A DNA stretch of 24,908 nt, from positions 1 to 24,908 of the forward strand of contig CAZFCK010000045.1 of NCBI GenBank assembly GCA_964517355.1. Direction: 5' to 3'. Every line of letters starts with the position of its first letter. The first letter of the stretch is position 1. The notes beneath the pieces are model-generated. The model did no database searches, was not told the DNA's origin, and worked only from the letters and a program-made list of their open reading frames with translations. Origin of the DNA: CAZFCK01 sp964517355. GTDB lineage: Bacteria > Desulfobacterota > Desulfovibrionia > Desulfovibrionales > Desulfovibrionaceae. Made by a program: the position numbers and the translations under genes. This document shows positions 8,102 to 16,077 of this stretch, piece by piece.

Positions 8102-8929
8102 CTAACGGGGCAAGGGTACGCCCACCAGCAGAATCTTGCGCGCCCCAAGGGGGCTTTGCGGATACCTGCCCAGGAGGTCGGCCAATCCGTCGGCGGTATG
8201 CAAACCAATACGTTCCACGCCGTTTTTGCCCACGGCATGGTAATACCAGCGCTCTCCGCTTTCCAGCGGCAGGATCAGGGCCACGTGATGGTGGAGCAAA
8301 GTGTACCCGTTTTTGTTCCAGGGTTTGCTGAAGTCCGCCAGCACAATGGCGCCGGGGCGCATCTGGTCGAGCGCGCCCCGCCAAGCCGCGGCGTCGCCGA
8401 GATCGAACCCGCGCAGCTCGCGTCCGTCGAGCCCCTGCAATGCGTCTGCCAGAGGCGTCATTTCATGGGGCGAAATCAGGACCGCGCCGGGGCGGTGCGC
8501 CGTGAGATTGCAGACGAAATCCCAGCCGAAATCCCAATCCTCACCCAGGGGGGCGCCCTTGGCGCTGTCGCCCAGCCGGTCGGCCTTGGCCCGCTCCAGA
8601 CTCACGGGGTCGCCCATGAGCATGCGAAACGCGGCCAGGGCGAATCCGCTGCAATTCAGCCCCGGGGTCTCGAACACAACTTCCGGGCGCGCAAAAAGCA
8701 CGAATCTTCCGGCAAGGTCCACAGCGCCGTCGGAGCGATAGGGAATGCCCACAAAGGCGTCGAGCACGCTTTGCGGCGACGCGGGATAGCCGAGCGCCAT
8801 GAGCCGGGGCGACTTGGGCGTATAGTCCGGGGGGCCGGCAAAGCCGGTGGTTGTCGCCAACAGCGCCAGCACGCAGCACAGCGCGCATGTGGCGGCCAGT
8901 TTACTTTGATTGCAGAATCTTGATTTCAC
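8102..8929 (-). CDS. Exported NlpC/P60-like cysteine peptidase candidate
   Basis: This 275-aa protein begins with a signal peptide-like stretch (hydrophobic about 11-30, small residues near 29-32). The mature part contains PGLNCSGFALAAF, resembling the NlpC/P60 nucleophile motif with C93. It also has HHHVALIL (H213-H215) and YYHAVG (H231), which could complete a Cys-His-His site. A periplasmic peptidoglycan-peptide hydrolase is therefore plausible, but similarity is limited to these motifs and no substrate is assigned. The start is a GTG at 8929 preceded by GAAGGG. It lies inside the last 29 nt of the protease gene in another frame, so the pair is likely translationally coupled. It ends at a TAG at 8102, just past a palindrome. 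Confidence 0.72.
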   Translation of the reverse strand: MKSRFCNQSKLAATCALCCVLALLATTTGFAGPPDYTPKSPRLMALGYPASPQSVLDAFVGIPYRSDGAVDLAGRFVLFARPEVVFETPGLNCSGFALAAFRMLMGDPVSLERAKADRLGDSAKGAPLGEDWDFGWDFVCNLTAHRPGAVLISPHEMTPLADALQGLDGRELRGFDLGDAAAWRGALDQMRPGAIVLADFSKPWNKNGYTLLHHHVALILPLESGERWYYHAVGKNGVERIGLHTADGLADLLGRYPQSPLGARKILLVGVPLPR

Positions 8930-9650
8930 CGCTGCCCTTCTCGATGGTTAACGTTGATTTCGGCGCCAGGTGCCGTGTTTTCGATGTGCGCCGCCCCATG
9001 AGTTCGTTGATGTAGCTTGAGGGCACCGCGAAATTCAAATTCTGCCCGTCCATGGCGTAAAACGAGGCCAGCCCCAGCACCTCCCCCGCGGCATTGAGTA
9101 TGGGGCCGCCGCTGCTGCCCGGCGAGATGGGCGCCGTAATCTGATACACCGTTGTCTCGCCTTTTTGCCGTATGCCGCTCACGATGCCGGTGGAAAGAGT
9201 GCGCTCAAGACCTTTGGGGTGCCCAATGGCCATGACCTCCTCGCCCACCTGCGCCTCTCCCGAGGCAAGACGCAATCCGCGGGTCACGGGCGGTATTTCG
9301 AGAATGGCCAAGTCATGCTCCGGACTTTCACTGCGCACGCTGAGCACCTTGACGACGGTGCCGTCGGCGAACTTCACGCGCAAGTCCTCCACGCCCGCGA
9401 TCACATGGTAGTTCGTGGCGACCAGGTCGCCGCGCAGCATCACGAAACCGGAACCGAACTTCCCTGTTTGCCCCCCTTTGTCCAAAGCCAGAACCACGAC
9501 AACGGCGTCCTTGGCCTGCTGGTAGAGGCCCTGGGCATTGAGGGACCATGCGGGGGCGCTCCCTAAAAACGCCAGCAGCACAGCGATAATACAGGGAAGC
9601 GCTACGCCGCGCACTCCATCGGCCGTGAAGATTCTTCGGTGCCCGCTCAT
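8901..9650 (-). CDS. Exported trypsin-like (HtrA-type) serine protease without PDZ domain
   Basis: This 249-aa protein has a signal peptide-like N-terminus (basic MSGHRR, hydrophobic about 14-30, SAPAWS near 31-36). The S1C catalytic triad is clear: H82 in ATNYHVIAG, D113 in EHDLAIL and S180 in SPGSSGGP. GSGFV (66-70) and AIGHPKGLERTLSTGIVSG follow HtrA/DegP protease-domain spacing. No PDZ domain follows; only about 45 residues remain after the protease core. A periplasmic quality-control or processing role is inferred. The ATG at 9650 is chosen because GGAGGAGG lies upstream; an in-frame codon at 9668 is less likely. Its 3' end overlaps the start of the NlpC-like gene by 29 nt. Confidence 0.9.
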   Translation of the reverse strand: MSGHRRIFTADGVRGVALPCIIAVLLAFLGSAPAWSLNAQGLYQQAKDAVVVVLALDKGGQTGKFGSGFVMLRGDLVATNYHVIAGVEDLRVKFADGTVVKVLSVRSESPEHDLAILEIPPVTRGLRLASGEAQVGEEVMAIGHPKGLERTLSTGIVSGIRQKGETTVYQITAPISPGSSGGPILNAAGEVLGLASFYAMDGQNLNFAVPSSYINELMGRRTSKTRHLAPKSTLTIEKGSGEIKILQSK

Positions 9651-9863
9651 GACGACCTCCTCCGCCACGCCGCCCTAGGCGCGGAAATTGATAGGCGTGT
9701 ACACATGATAATGTGGATATCGTTCCGAAATAAAACCTCTTGCAAGAGACTCTTCCCTGTGGTCCCTCTTTCCCGCACGTTATTCAGTATACCCATAATA
9801 ATCACATACGGAGGCGTTGTCTTGCCTGCGGGAGTCCCGCCCGCCCGTGGAAGAAGGTAAGGC

Positions 9864-11183
<1,320 letters not shown>

Positions 11184-11333
11184 CGTTGTCCTTGTGCGTT
11201 AGGCTTTCCGGGGTTTACATTCTGCCCAATGATTGCGAAAAGTACCGGCATATGAGGAGCGTCGCAAGCACTGTTCCCCGGAGAACAGGCCTGCCCATGC
11301 ACATGTAAACGACATCTTCCCGTGAGGAAAACC

Positions 11334-12032
11334 ATGCCTACCATCTTAATTCACCGCTCGATCCCGGCCGGGGTTCTGTCTCTTTCCCTCGCCTTTTGCG
11401 CTTTCGTTCTTTTGTGCGCCGCGCCCTTGTCCCACGCAGGCTGCACTCAGGGAGATTGCCAGGATGGGCAGGGGACGTTCACCTTTGAAAACGAAGTCGT
11501 GTACAAGGGCGACTTCAAACACGGAAAACCCCACGGCAAGGGCGTTATGACCTGGCCCAACGGCTCCAAATATGAAGGCGACTTCGTGAACAACTTCCGC
11601 CACGGCAAAGGCGTGTACACGCGCCCCGCAGGCGAACGCTATGAGGGCGACTTCACCGACGATTTCGTGGAAGGCCAGGGCAAGCTGACATACGAAGGGG
11701 GGGAAGTCTACGACGGCGGCTGGAAGCGTAACAACAAGGAAGGCAAAGCCGTCTACACAACTCCGGACGGACACCGCTTCGAAGGCACGTACGTCAAGGG
11801 CTGGCGCGCCACAGGCACATACACCTGGCCCGACGGCGCGGTCTATGCCGGTGAATTCAAAGACGACATCATGGACGGCAGCGGCGCCCTGACTTACCCG
11901 GACGGATCTTCCTACAACGGCTCCTTCGCCAAGGGGCAGCCCAACGGCAACGGAAAATTCACCGCAGCCGACGGCTCAGTGACCCAAGGCGTATGGGAAA
12001 ACGGCAAGCTCGTCCAGACCACGGCACCATAG
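11334..12032 (+). CDS. Exported MORN-repeat protein (eight repeats)
   Basis: This 232-aa protein has an N-terminal signal sequence (hydrophobic LSLAFCAFVLLCAA, probable signal peptidase I site after SHA, just before GC). The mature part is almost entirely eight tandem MORN repeats of about 23 residues, with the pattern G-x-x-T-x-P-x-G-x-x-Y-x-G-x-F, e.g. GVMTWPNGSKYEGDF. MORN arrays form elongated beta-hairpin stacks and bind partners or lipids; no enzyme domain is present. A periplasmic structural or adaptor role is inferred. The Cys after SHAG is not preceded by a good lipobox, so lipidation is unlikely but not excluded. The ATG at 11334 is preferred to the GTG at 11322 because GAGGAAA lies between them. 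The carboxypeptidase gene starts 11 bp after its stop. Confidence 0.92.
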   Translation: MPTILIHRSIPAGVLSLSLAFCAFVLLCAAPLSHAGCTQGDCQDGQGTFTFENEVVYKGDFKHGKPHGKGVMTWPNGSKYEGDFVNNFRHGKGVYTRPAGERYEGDFTDDFVEGQGKLTYEGGEVYDGGWKRNNKEGKAVYTTPDGHRFEGTYVKGWRATGTYTWPDGAVYAGEFKDDIMDGSGALTYPDGSSYNGSFAKGQPNGNGKFTAADGSVTQGVWENGKLVQTTAP

Positions 12033-12043
12033 CGGCCCTGCGT

Positions 12044-13564
12044 ATGAAGACATTCAACTCGCCTCAGGAAGCCTATGACTGGCTGCGCGATCACAGCCGC
12101 GAAACCGCGAACCTGGAATCCGCCTCCGCCGTGCTGCACTGGGACCAGCGCACCATGATCCCGCCCAAGGCCCATGAACACCGCGCGGAGGTGCTCGCGC
12201 AACTGGCGGGCATGATGCATGAGCGGGAAATCTCACCCCTGCGCGGCGCGGCCCTGGAATACCTTGAAGCCACCCCCGTCAACACGGACCCGTTGTCCGA
12301 ACAGGGAGTGAACGTCCGGCAATGGCGGCGCGACTACGACCGGAAAGTCAAAATTCCGCAAAGCCTGGCAGTGGAGCTGGCCCGCACCGCCTCCCTGTCC
12401 GAAACGGCATGGGAGCAGGCGCGTCCGAACAACGACTGGACCGGCTTCCTCCCCCATCTGGAGCGCATCCTCGAACTCAAGCGTCAGGAAGCCGAGGCCG
12501 TGGGCTATGAGACGGAGCCCTACGACGCCTTGCTCGACGAATACGAGCAGGATGAACGCGCCGCCAATCTCGAGCCCATGTTCCACACGCTCCGCCAGGC
12601 CTGCGTGGATTTGCTGCGGCGCATCCGGGAAGCCCCGGTCAAGCCCGATCCGGATATCCTGAGCGGCGCGTTTCCGGTGGAGGAACAGCGCGCCTTCGCC
12701 CTCGAAGTGGCCCAAGCCTTTGGCTACGATCTGCAGGCGGGGCGCCTGGACGTGACGGCCCACCCCTTTTCCATCACCCTGGGTCCCTATGACTCGCGCA
12801 TCACCACCCGTTTTCGTCAGGACCATTTCAGCGAGGCCTTTTTCGGTGTGGCCCATGAAACAGGGCACGCCCTGTACGAACAGGGGCTCGTACCCCAGCA
12901 TTGGGGTACGCCCATGGGGCAGGCCGTGTCCCTGGGCGTGCATGAATCGCAATCCAGACTATGGGAAAACACGGTAGCACGCAGCGCGGCGTTCTGGAAC
13001 CACTTCCTGCCCATGGCGCGCCGGCGTTTCGCCTCTCTGCAGAACGTCGCGCAGGACGATTTCGTGCTGGCCGTCAATACCGTGGCCCCCGGCTGCATTC
13101 GCACGGACGCGGACGAAGTGACCTACAATCTGCACGTTCTGCTGCGCTTTGAACTCGAACTGGATTTGTTCCGGGGGCGCCTGCTCCCCAAAGACCTGCC
13201 TGAAGCCTGGAACGCAAAGATGCGCGACCTGCTGGACATCACCCCCCCGAAAGCGGCTGACGGCGTGCTGCAAGACGTGCATTGGGCCGCGGGCCTCATC
13301 GGCTATTTTCCAACATACACCTTGGGCAACGTCTATGCCGCGCAATTCTTCCACGCCGCGGAAAAGGCCCTTGGGCCTCAGGAAGCCGCGTTCAGCCGGG
13401 GAGATTTCGCGCCGCTGCTCTCGTGGCTGCGCGAGAACGTCCACGCGCACGGCAGACGGTTCGCCCCCCGCGAACTGGTGCGCAGGGCCACGGGCGGGGA
13501 TGTGGACACCGCCTTCCTCATTTCCGCTCTTGAAGAGAAATATTCGCGTTTATTCCAACTGTAG
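12044..13564 (+). CDS. M32-family metallocarboxypeptidase (Taq carboxypeptidase type)
   Basis: This 506-aa cytoplasmic zinc carboxypeptidase removes C-terminal residues from peptides. The HExxH motif is HETGH (271-275) and the third metal ligand is E301 in GVHESQSR, the arrangement known for M32. Other conserved blocks are TLGPYDSRITTRF, QDVHWAAGLIGYFPTYTLGNVYAAQFF and AVNTVAPGCIRTDADEVTYNLH. Length equals the family norm. The ATG at 12044 gives the usual N-terminus, but no good ribosome binding site is seen, so translation may depend on coupling to the MORN gene 11 bp upstream. The 3' end overlaps the convergent EamA gene by 47 nt. Confidence 0.95.
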   Translation: MKTFNSPQEAYDWLRDHSRETANLESASAVLHWDQRTMIPPKAHEHRAEVLAQLAGMMHEREISPLRGAALEYLEATPVNTDPLSEQGVNVRQWRRDYDRKVKIPQSLAVELARTASLSETAWEQARPNNDWTGFLPHLERILELKRQEAEAVGYETEPYDALLDEYEQDERAANLEPMFHTLRQACVDLLRRIREAPVKPDPDILSGAFPVEEQRAFALEVAQAFGYDLQAGRLDVTAHPFSITLGPYDSRITTRFRQDHFSEAFFGVAHETGHALYEQGLVPQHWGTPMGQAVSLGVHESQSRLWENTVARSAAFWNHFLPMARRRFASLQNVAQDDFVLAVNTVAPGCIRTDADEVTYNLHVLLRFELELDLFRGRLLPKDLPEAWNAKMRDLLDITPPKAADGVLQDVHWAAGLIGYFPTYTLGNVYAAQFFHAAEKALGPQEAAFSRGDFAPLLSWLRENVHAHGRRFAPRELVRRATGGDVDTAFLISALEEKYSRLFQL

Positions 13565-14459
13565 CACGGGGGCGTTTCGCCTCGCGCTCCTGCGTGAGGC
13601 AGACGCCCGCGAACACCAAGGCCGCGGCCGCCATCTGTTGCAAAGTGAAACATTCGTCCAGAATCATCCAGCCGAAGAGCACGGCAAACACAGGTATAAG
13701 ATTTACATAGGCGCTGGCCTGGCTGGCCGGGAGCTTGCTCAGGCCGTAATTGTAAAAGCCGTAGGCCAGAATGGTCACCACCACGCCCAGATAGACCACG
13801 GCCAGCACCCCTTGCCATGGGGGCGGCGTGGTAAGCGTTTCGGGATAAAAAGCCAGGGCGGGAAGATAAAAAATCGTACCGCACACGGTCTGCACGGCGG
13901 TGAGAAACCAGGGCGAATAATTGGCGCTCAGCCGTTTGAGGGTCAGCATATAGCCCATGGCCCCGATCATGGCCAGAAACTCCAGAAAATTGCCCAGCAG
14001 CGGATTGGGCGCCGTGGCCTCGGGCTCGCTCACCATGCCGAGCCAGCCCACCCCGACAACCGCCAGAACAAAACCGAACCATGTGCGGGCCTTGGGGCGT
14101 TCGCCGAAAAGCATGAACGCCCCCACCGCCACCATCAGGGGCAGCAGCGCCGCCACCATGCCGGCCTGCGAGGCCGTTGTCAGCTTCAAGGCGTAGCCCT
14201 CGAACAGAAAATAGAGCCCCGGCTCGCACATCGCCATCAATACCAGCCAGCGCCAATCACCCTTGCGGTAATTCACATAGCGCAACCGCCGCAAAAGAAG
14301 GAGAAACAGCCCGCTGGCAAGCACCATGCGGCCGAAAATCACCACCGGAGGCGGAAAGCACGACACCGCGATTTTCATGGCCACAAAAGAGCTGCCCCAC
14401 AACACACAGGAAATGATCAACGCGAGAATGGGGAGTACCCTTGGGAAGTTGCGTAGCAT
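13518..14459 (-). CDS. EamA/DMT-family transporter
   Basis: This 313-aa protein contains about ten transmembrane helices in two EamA repeats. The first repeat opens ISCVLWGSSFVAMKIAV, and the second (from about residue 155) contains TLKRLSANYSPWFLTAVQ and ends with LIPVFAVLFGWMILDE, a hallmark of the family. DMT transporters move small metabolites or amino acids across the inner membrane; the substrate is not predictable. The last 25 or so residues (after the final helix) are a polar tail, and part of it is encoded opposite the 3' end of the M32 gene. The start at 14459 is the only sensible one; the ribosome binding site is weak (GAG-like). It is transcribed alone, away from the flgM region. 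Confidence 0.93.
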   Translation of the reverse strand: MLRNFPRVLPILALIISCVLWGSSFVAMKIAVSCFPPPVVIFGRMVLASGLFLLLLRRLRYVNYRKGDWRWLVLMAMCEPGLYFLFEGYALKLTTASQAGMVAALLPLMVAVGAFMLFGERPKARTWFGFVLAVVGVGWLGMVSEPEATAPNPLLGNFLEFLAMIGAMGYMLTLKRLSANYSPWFLTAVQTVCGTIFYLPALAFYPETLTTPPPWQGVLAVVYLGVVVTILAYGFYNYGLSKLPASQASAYVNLIPVFAVLFGWMILDECFTLQQMAAAALVFAGVCLTQEREAKRPRATVGINANISLQERK

Positions 14460-14597
14460 ATCAGCAAACTCTACTCTTGCAATATATGTTTATCCATCCG
14501 TCCACAGACTGAAATCATGGCCAACCCATCGACATGGCGCAACAAATTGCGCCCTCACCTTTTCACTGCAAAGATGGTGACAGGTATACGTTCACTT

Positions 14598-14659
14598 CTA
14601 GCGCATTTTCGCCTTGAAACAAGGCTCTCCCCTGAAACAATTTCCAATTGTTCCAGGGA
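14598..14659. repeat. Dispersed 62-bp hairpin repeat, copy 2
   Basis: This is a full element. It contains hairpin GCCTTG-aaa-CAAGGC, then a 12-bp inverted repeat around TCC (CCTGAAACAATT / AATTGTTCCAGG) with one mismatch. It differs from the copy at 24847-24908 at a single base, and its first 30 bp equal 26-55. No open frame or transposase accompanies it, so a REP/MITE-like non-autonomous element is the simplest reading. Confidence 0.88.
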
Positions 14660-14674
14660 AATGCATAAGAGCAT

Positions 14675-14726
14675 CTAGCGCTTTTCAAGCGTGAGATGCT
14701 CTAGCGCTTTTCAAGCGTGAGATGCT
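14675..14726. repeat. Two exact 26-bp tandem hairpin units
   Basis: Units 14675-14700 and 14701-14726 are identical. Each contains CGCTT-ttc-AAGCG, and the outer AGCATCT/AGATGCT arms pair across a unit. The unit begins ctagcgc like the 62-bp element 15 bp to the left, so both seem to belong to one repeat family. Confidence 0.88.
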
Positions 14727-14868
14727 CTAAAACGAAGTCTTTTGAGAGGCAGGCCCGCTTCCGGAGCGCGTTTCCCTCCCACGGCGGCACGGCAAAAAAA
14801 ATTTTCCCTCACAACCGTTTATTCATGCGGCAAAAGCCGCCCCATGAAAATCCGCCTCGCATTATTTC

Positions 14869-14896
14869 TAAACATTCGCCCCGGGTGAACCGATTA
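14869..14896 (+). promoter_or_regulatory. Candidate sigma-28 (FliA) promoter for flgM
   Basis: TAAACATT at 14869-14876 and ACCGATTA at 14889-14896, 12 bp apart, resemble the flagellar sigma-28 consensus TAAAGTTT-N11-GCCGATAA. The TAAA and CCGAT cores are kept; the spacer is one base long. It would start transcription about 80 bp before flgM, a gene commonly transcribed by sigma-28. Confidence 0.4.
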
Positions 14897-14983
14897 GAAG
14901 TTACACCAAGATTGCTTCAATTTTGTGCAGCTCGGCAGACAACGGACCGCGAAAGAATGGACGGCATGCAGCGGAGATAAGGC

Positions 14984-15241
14984 ATGAAGGATTCAGACAA
15001 TCAGGGCAGGCGAGAAACCGCCCAAAACAGCATGCAACGCTCCCGTGAAACGGAGTTCCGTTCGCTGCAGGAAGCCATTGATCAAGAGAACACCCCTCTC
15101 CAGACGACGGAAGAAGTGCGCGCCGCGCGCATCCGCAGCCTGAAGGAACAAGTCAGAAAGGGCACCTACCGGCCCAATTTGCGCAAGGTGGCGCAAATTT
15201 TGGTGCATGACGATACCGACGCCCTGCTCGGCCGCTCTTGA
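14984..15241 (+). CDS. flgM: FlgM, anti-sigma-28 factor
   Basis: This 85-aa small protein is expected to bind and hold FliA (sigma-28) until the flagellar hook is complete, after which FlgM is exported. The C-terminal half EVRAARIRSLKEQVRKGTYRPNLRKVAQIL (about 44-73) matches the FlgM signature V..iaaLk.qI..GtY.pd...iA..l. The N-terminal half is polar and low in order, as usual. The ATG at 14984 follows GGAGATAAGG. The gene is not next to other flagellar genes in this window, which is common for flgM in some lineages. It has its own candidate sigma-28 promoter, which would give the known autoregulatory loop, and is followed by a 358-bp spacer with a large palindrome. Confidence 0.85.
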   Translation: MKDSDNQGRRETAQNSMQRSRETEFRSLQEAIDQENTPLQTTEEVRAARIRSLKEQVRKGTYRPNLRKVAQILVHDDTDALLGRS

Positions 15242-15418
15242 CGCATCATCTCGCTGACAAGACAACACCTCTTCCAAACGTTTCCCCTTTATTCTCATAA
15301 CCAGCGCCACGGATTCCGCCGTGCGCCCCGCCTGCCTTTCCATGTCTTCCAAAGAGCAGCAACGCGGGGAGCATGACGTCGCCGCATCGCCTGGGGATAA
15401 ACAGCCGCCATGCATAGG

Positions 15419-15470
15419 CGTTTCCGGGGGAGCGGACTGCGGCATGCCGCAGTCCGCTCCCCCGGAAACG
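15419..15470. repeat. 52-bp perfect palindrome
   Basis: A 26-bp arm (15419-15444, beginning CGTTTCCGGGGGAGCGG) is followed at once by its exact reverse complement (15445-15470). There is no spacer and no mismatch. RNA from either strand would form a very stable hairpin. No T-run follows on either strand (the plus side continues tcgaaaaaaa), so it is not a textbook intrinsic terminator although it lies between convergent genes. Confidence 0.95.
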
Positions 15471-15560
15471 TCGAAAAAAAACCTCACGAGAAACAGGCCC
15501 CGGCCAGCGCGTTCCGCTTTGAGCCCGCACTCTCATCTAAGAAAAATTCAAGATATTTAA

Positions 15561-15599
15561 GAAAAACAAACAAGAACATCAGGGATTTCCCGCGTCTTG
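15561..15599 (-). terminator. Candidate intrinsic terminator after bactofilin gene
   Basis: Read on the minus strand, CAAGA pairs with TCTTG, with an inner GGG/CCC stem, followed by TTTGTTTTTC. It begins directly after the bactofilin stop codon. The stem is interrupted, so the call is moderate. Confidence 0.45.
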
Positions 15600-15995
15600 C
15601 TATTTTTTCTTTTCCTCAGCGGCGTGCCGGGCCATGGAAATGGTCCCCTGAAAAACAGCGCCGTCTTCCATTTCAAGCTTCGGGGTGCGCAACTCTCCTT
15701 CACAAACGGCAGAGCGTTGCAATATGGCCTTGTGGGAGCATTCCATGTTCCCTGTAACCTTACCCGCTATATTAATCTGCCCAACTTTGAATTCGCCTTC
15801 CACTTGGCCCCCGTTACCAACAACAAGGGTGCCTTGAGACGCGATCTCGCCTTTGAAGGTGCCGGATATCTGGGCCGTGCCGGTAAATTCCAAGCGTCCT
15901 TCAAAGGTCGTGCCCGCACCGAGGTAGACATTGATGCCCGTCTCCATACCGCCGCCGGTATGCGTCGGCGCATCGTTTTTTCTCCCAAAGGCCAT
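15600..15995 (-). CDS. Bactofilin-family cytoskeletal protein
   Basis: This 131-aa protein consists mainly of a bactofilin (DUF583) right-handed beta-helix. Repeating short strands with small/hydrophobic alternation are visible in TTFEGRLEFTGTAQISGTFKGEIASQGTLVVG and onward to about residue 120, flanked by short polar tails (N-terminal 16, C-terminal about 12, ending EEKKK). Bactofilins polymerise without nucleotide into filaments that organise envelope enzymes, stalk or cell shape. Length is typical of minimal bactofilins. The ATG at 15995 follows AAGGAGG with ideal spacing. It is the last gene of the ymdB-tyrS-bactofilin run, 82 bp after tyrS; it may also have its own promoter in that gap. 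A candidate terminator follows the stop. Confidence 0.92.
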   Translation of the reverse strand: MAFGRKNDAPTHTGGGMETGINVYLGAGTTFEGRLEFTGTAQISGTFKGEIASQGTLVVGNGGQVEGEFKVGQINIAGKVTGNMECSHKAILQRSAVCEGELRTPKLEMEDGAVFQGTISMARHAAEEKKK

Positions 15996-16077
15996 AGATG
16001 CCTCCTTACCGCCAGACTCTGGGCCGGCTCTTCTAACCGTTGGCTAACCAGAACCCGCCTCCCGCAAAAAAGCGGGG

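Larger units (their letters stand above)
14460..14983. other. 524-bp spacer between EamA gene and flgM
   Basis: No convincing gene is present. The left half must hold the EamA promoter (not clearly seen). 14598-14726 is a repeat block, listed separately. 14827-14841 holds a small hairpin (GCGGC-aaaa-GCCGC). 14869-14896 holds a candidate sigma-28 promoter. An 87-codon open frame from 14717 runs through the repeat edge and AT-rich DNA and shows no protein-like features. Confidence 0.6.
15242..15599. other. 358-bp spacer between flgM and the bactofilin gene
   Basis: The two genes converge here. No convincing gene is seen; open frames on both strands are low-complexity or run through the palindrome. 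It contains the 52-bp perfect palindrome (15419-15470) and, next to the bactofilin stop, a candidate minus-strand terminator (15561-15599). Confidence 0.6.

Noticed and set aside
13149..14456. 435-codon plus-strand frame across the M32 end and the EamA gene
   Set aside because: It runs out of frame through M32 and antisense to a clear ten-helix transporter; composition is His/Gln/Pro-rich and there is no ribosome binding site.
14675..14726. CRISPR-like array
   Set aside because: The two 26-bp units are directly adjacent without spacers, there are only two, and no cas gene is present.
14890..14925. Sigma-54 promoter before flgM
   Set aside because: TTACACC-N4-TTGCTT has the TTGC part but lacks the invariant GG of the -24 element.
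15419..15480. Classical intrinsic terminator at the 52-bp palindrome
   Set aside because: The hairpin is strong but no T-run follows in either transcript direction; the A-run on the plus strand lies downstream, which gives A rather than U in the plus transcript.
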